64,000 nucleotides of DNA from Petroclostridium sp. X23 (GTDB lineage: Bacteria; Bacillota; Clostridia; SK-Y3), in NCBI RefSeq assembly GCF_030013905.1, contig NZ_CP124862.1, forward strand, positions 4,095,051-4,159,050, read 5' to 3'. A program made the position numbers and the translations under genes. Shown here in pieces: positions 62,811 through 64,000 of the stretch (positions are counted from its first letter, which is position 1; every line of letters starts with the position of its first letter). The notes beneath the pieces are model-generated. The model saw only the letters and a list, made by a program, of their open reading frames with translations. It was not told the DNA's origin and did not search any database.

Positions 62811-63786
62811 TAATAATTCTAGTTTGAAAAAGAACTTGTCTTCCGATTTGAAATGGATAGTCAAAGATTATCGTACGGAGATAGGAGTAAGTTTTAGTTT
62901 GTTAGTGTTTTTTATAATCATGGTTTTTGCCTCACCATATTTTCTTACTTCGAAAAATATGATAAATGTCATTTCGCAAGTTGCGGTAATAGGCATTCTA
63001 GCGATTGGTCAGACATTTGTAATTTTAACAGGAGGTATTGATCTGTCGGTAGGAAGTATGATGGGCTTGTCTTCTATGATCACAGCCATGTCTATGGTGA
63101 GATTCGGGATATTGCCCGGTATTCTCGCAGGGATAGCAGTCGGCGTATTTATGGGTGCTGTCAATGGAACCTTAGTTGGATATGTAAAGCTCGCGCCCTT
63201 TATTGTTACGTTAGGTATGCTGTCAATTGCAAAGAGTATTACATATTTGATATCTAACGGGCGCTCAGTTACATCTTTACCCGAACCTTTTGCAGTTTTG
63301 ACAAATGGAAATTTTCTTGGACTTATTCCATATTACATGTTGCTCGTTTTAGTTCTTTACATCGTTTCCGATTGGGTGCTTAAAAATACTAAGACTGGAA
63401 GATATACTTACGCTATAGGAAGTAATGAAGATGCCACACGGCTAAGCGGCATTAGTGCAAACCTTCATAAAGCGGTTCCTTATATTATATCTGGTTTGAT
63501 GGCATCACTAGGTGCGGTTGTGCAAGCATCAAGATTAATGGCTGTTGACCCAAACTATGGTTCAGGGTTTGAACTGGATACCATAGCCGCTGTTGTCATT
63601 GGCGGAGCCGTTCTTGACGGCGGAAAAGGTACCCTTGTTGGTACTGCAATAGGTGTTTTCTTTATGGGATTCTTACGTAACGGATTGGATTTAATAGGAG
63701 TTTCTCCGTATTGGCAAGGCTTCGCAGTAGGTTCAGTCATTATCTTAGCTCTTGTTATTCAGAAAGTCTCAAATCGTATTAAATAA
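62803..63786 (+). CDS. sugar ABC transporter permease, RbsC/MglC type
   Basis: 327 residues with about 8-10 helices. GQTFVILTGGIDLSVGSMMGLSSM is the family signature; then LGMLSIAKSITYLISNGRSV, NEDATRLSGIS (ATPase contact) and TIAAVVIGGAVLDGGKGTLVGTAIGVFFMGFLRNGLDLIGVSPYWQ. ATG 62803 with TTGGAGGAATC upstream is preferred over the longer frame inside the ATPase gene. Forms a homodimeric pore. Confidence 0.94.
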   Translation: MDNNNSSLKKNLSSDLKWIVKDYRTEIGVSFSLLVFFIIMVFASPYFLTSKNMINVISQVAVIGILAIGQTFVILTGGIDLSVGSMMGLSSMITAMSMVRFGILPGILAGIAVGVFMGAVNGTLVGYVKLAPFIVTLGMLSIAKSITYLISNGRSVTSLPEPFAVLTNGNFLGLIPYYMLLVLVLYIVSDWVLKNTKTGRYTYAIGSNEDATRLSGISANLHKAVPYIISGLMASLGAVVQASRLMAVDPNYGSGFELDTIAAVVIGGAVLDGGKGTLVGTAIGVFFMGFLRNGLDLIGVSPYWQGFAVGSVIILALVIQKVSNRIK

Positions 63787-63875
63787 TTCTGAATATTCAG
63801 GATTATTTAATGAGGAAATTTTAAATACCAATGTAAGATTTCCTCTAAAATAAAAGCATAATAGGAGGGTTCGAA

Positions 63876-64000
63876 ATGAAAAAAATGAAAGCAGTAATGT
63901 CCATCGTTTTAGCTGTCCTGATGACAGCGACAATTATTAGCGGATGTTCATCACAGTCCCAAAACACAAGTGATCAATCAAGTTCACAACCGGCGGCACA
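63876..64000 (+). CDS. sugar ABC substrate-binding lipoprotein, 5' part (runs off window)
   Basis: Open from ATG 63876 to the window edge (41 codons). Signal peptide with lipobox ISGC (Cys about residue 24) followed by a Ser/Gln-rich linker, exactly the start of sugar-binding lipoproteins. AGGAGG lies 8 nt upstream. Third gene of the operon with the ATPase and permease. Ligand unknown. Confidence 0.8.
   Translation, partial: MKKMKAVMSIVLAVLMTATIISGCSSQSQNTSDQSSSQPAA

Noticed and set aside
1..64000. tRNA or rRNA genes
   Set aside because: No cloverleaf-type sequence or rRNA segment was recognised on reading; a tRNAscan/Infernal run would be decisive.

Overview
The window comes from a low-GC, spore-forming, anaerobic Firmicute, most likely a clostridial or Lachnospiraceae-like organism. 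The support is GerA/GerC/GerB germination genes, Coat_F-type spore coat genes, strong AGGAGG ribosome binding sites, frequent TTG/GTG starts, and a c-di-GMP-I riboswitch ahead of a Gram-positive type Tad/Flp pilus locus. I cannot name the species.

Layout. 1-9460: a YeiH-type exporter (cut by the window edge), bacteriohemerythrin, a Prx6-type peroxiredoxin, a lipoprotein, a decayed aspartyl protease, and an old DDE transposase gene split by a complete IS66 element with an 8-bp target duplication. A second peroxiredoxin copy survives only as a fragment. 9460-17310: a Liv-type amino-acid ABC transporter (HMGFK), then an agmatinase-family ureohydrolase, a fumarate-reductase-like flavoprotein and a short 2Fe-2S protein. 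A 21-bp inverted repeat upstream has arms that fit ARG boxes, so this looks like an arginine or guanidino-compound uptake and breakdown operon. 17480-20060: a REP-associated tyrosine transposase between inverted REP units, an ECF sigma factor whose 5' end runs into the REP array, a DUF2703 protein and a SulP remnant.

20265-37220 is the most interesting part. A c-di-GMP-I riboswitch with its terminator is followed by a tyrosine recombinase gene enclosed in perfect 28-bp inverted repeats, and then by a complete Tad/Flp pilus operon: prepilin peptidase, two Flp pilins, CpaB, TadZ, TadA, TadB, TadC, a DUF192 protein, a coiled-coil protein, three TadE/G-like pseudopilins, a solute-binding-like lipoprotein, and a VWA adhesin with three isopeptide-type pilin domains. 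The Tad genes look richer in G+C than their surroundings. The layout suggests that pilus expression is gated both by c-di-GMP and by DNA inversion (phase variation).

37317-48610: an HTH protein, an RHS fragment flanked by two related repeats, an ECF sigma/DUF4179 anti-sigma pair, AIM24, a MerR-TipAS regulator behind a 19-bp-spacer promoter, a ger operon and a GNAT enzyme. 48600-54810: a BCCT remnant, two coat genes, arginase convergent with a TIGR00300/LOR-SDH protein (probable arginine to ornithine to proline route), a transposase remnant and a two-component system. 54900-64000: an RND efflux pair next to the two-component genes, and a ribose/galactose-type sugar ABC system with two binding proteins, the second cut by the window end.

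Small palindromic repeats of at least two families are scattered through the window, often at gene ends and next to broken genes.
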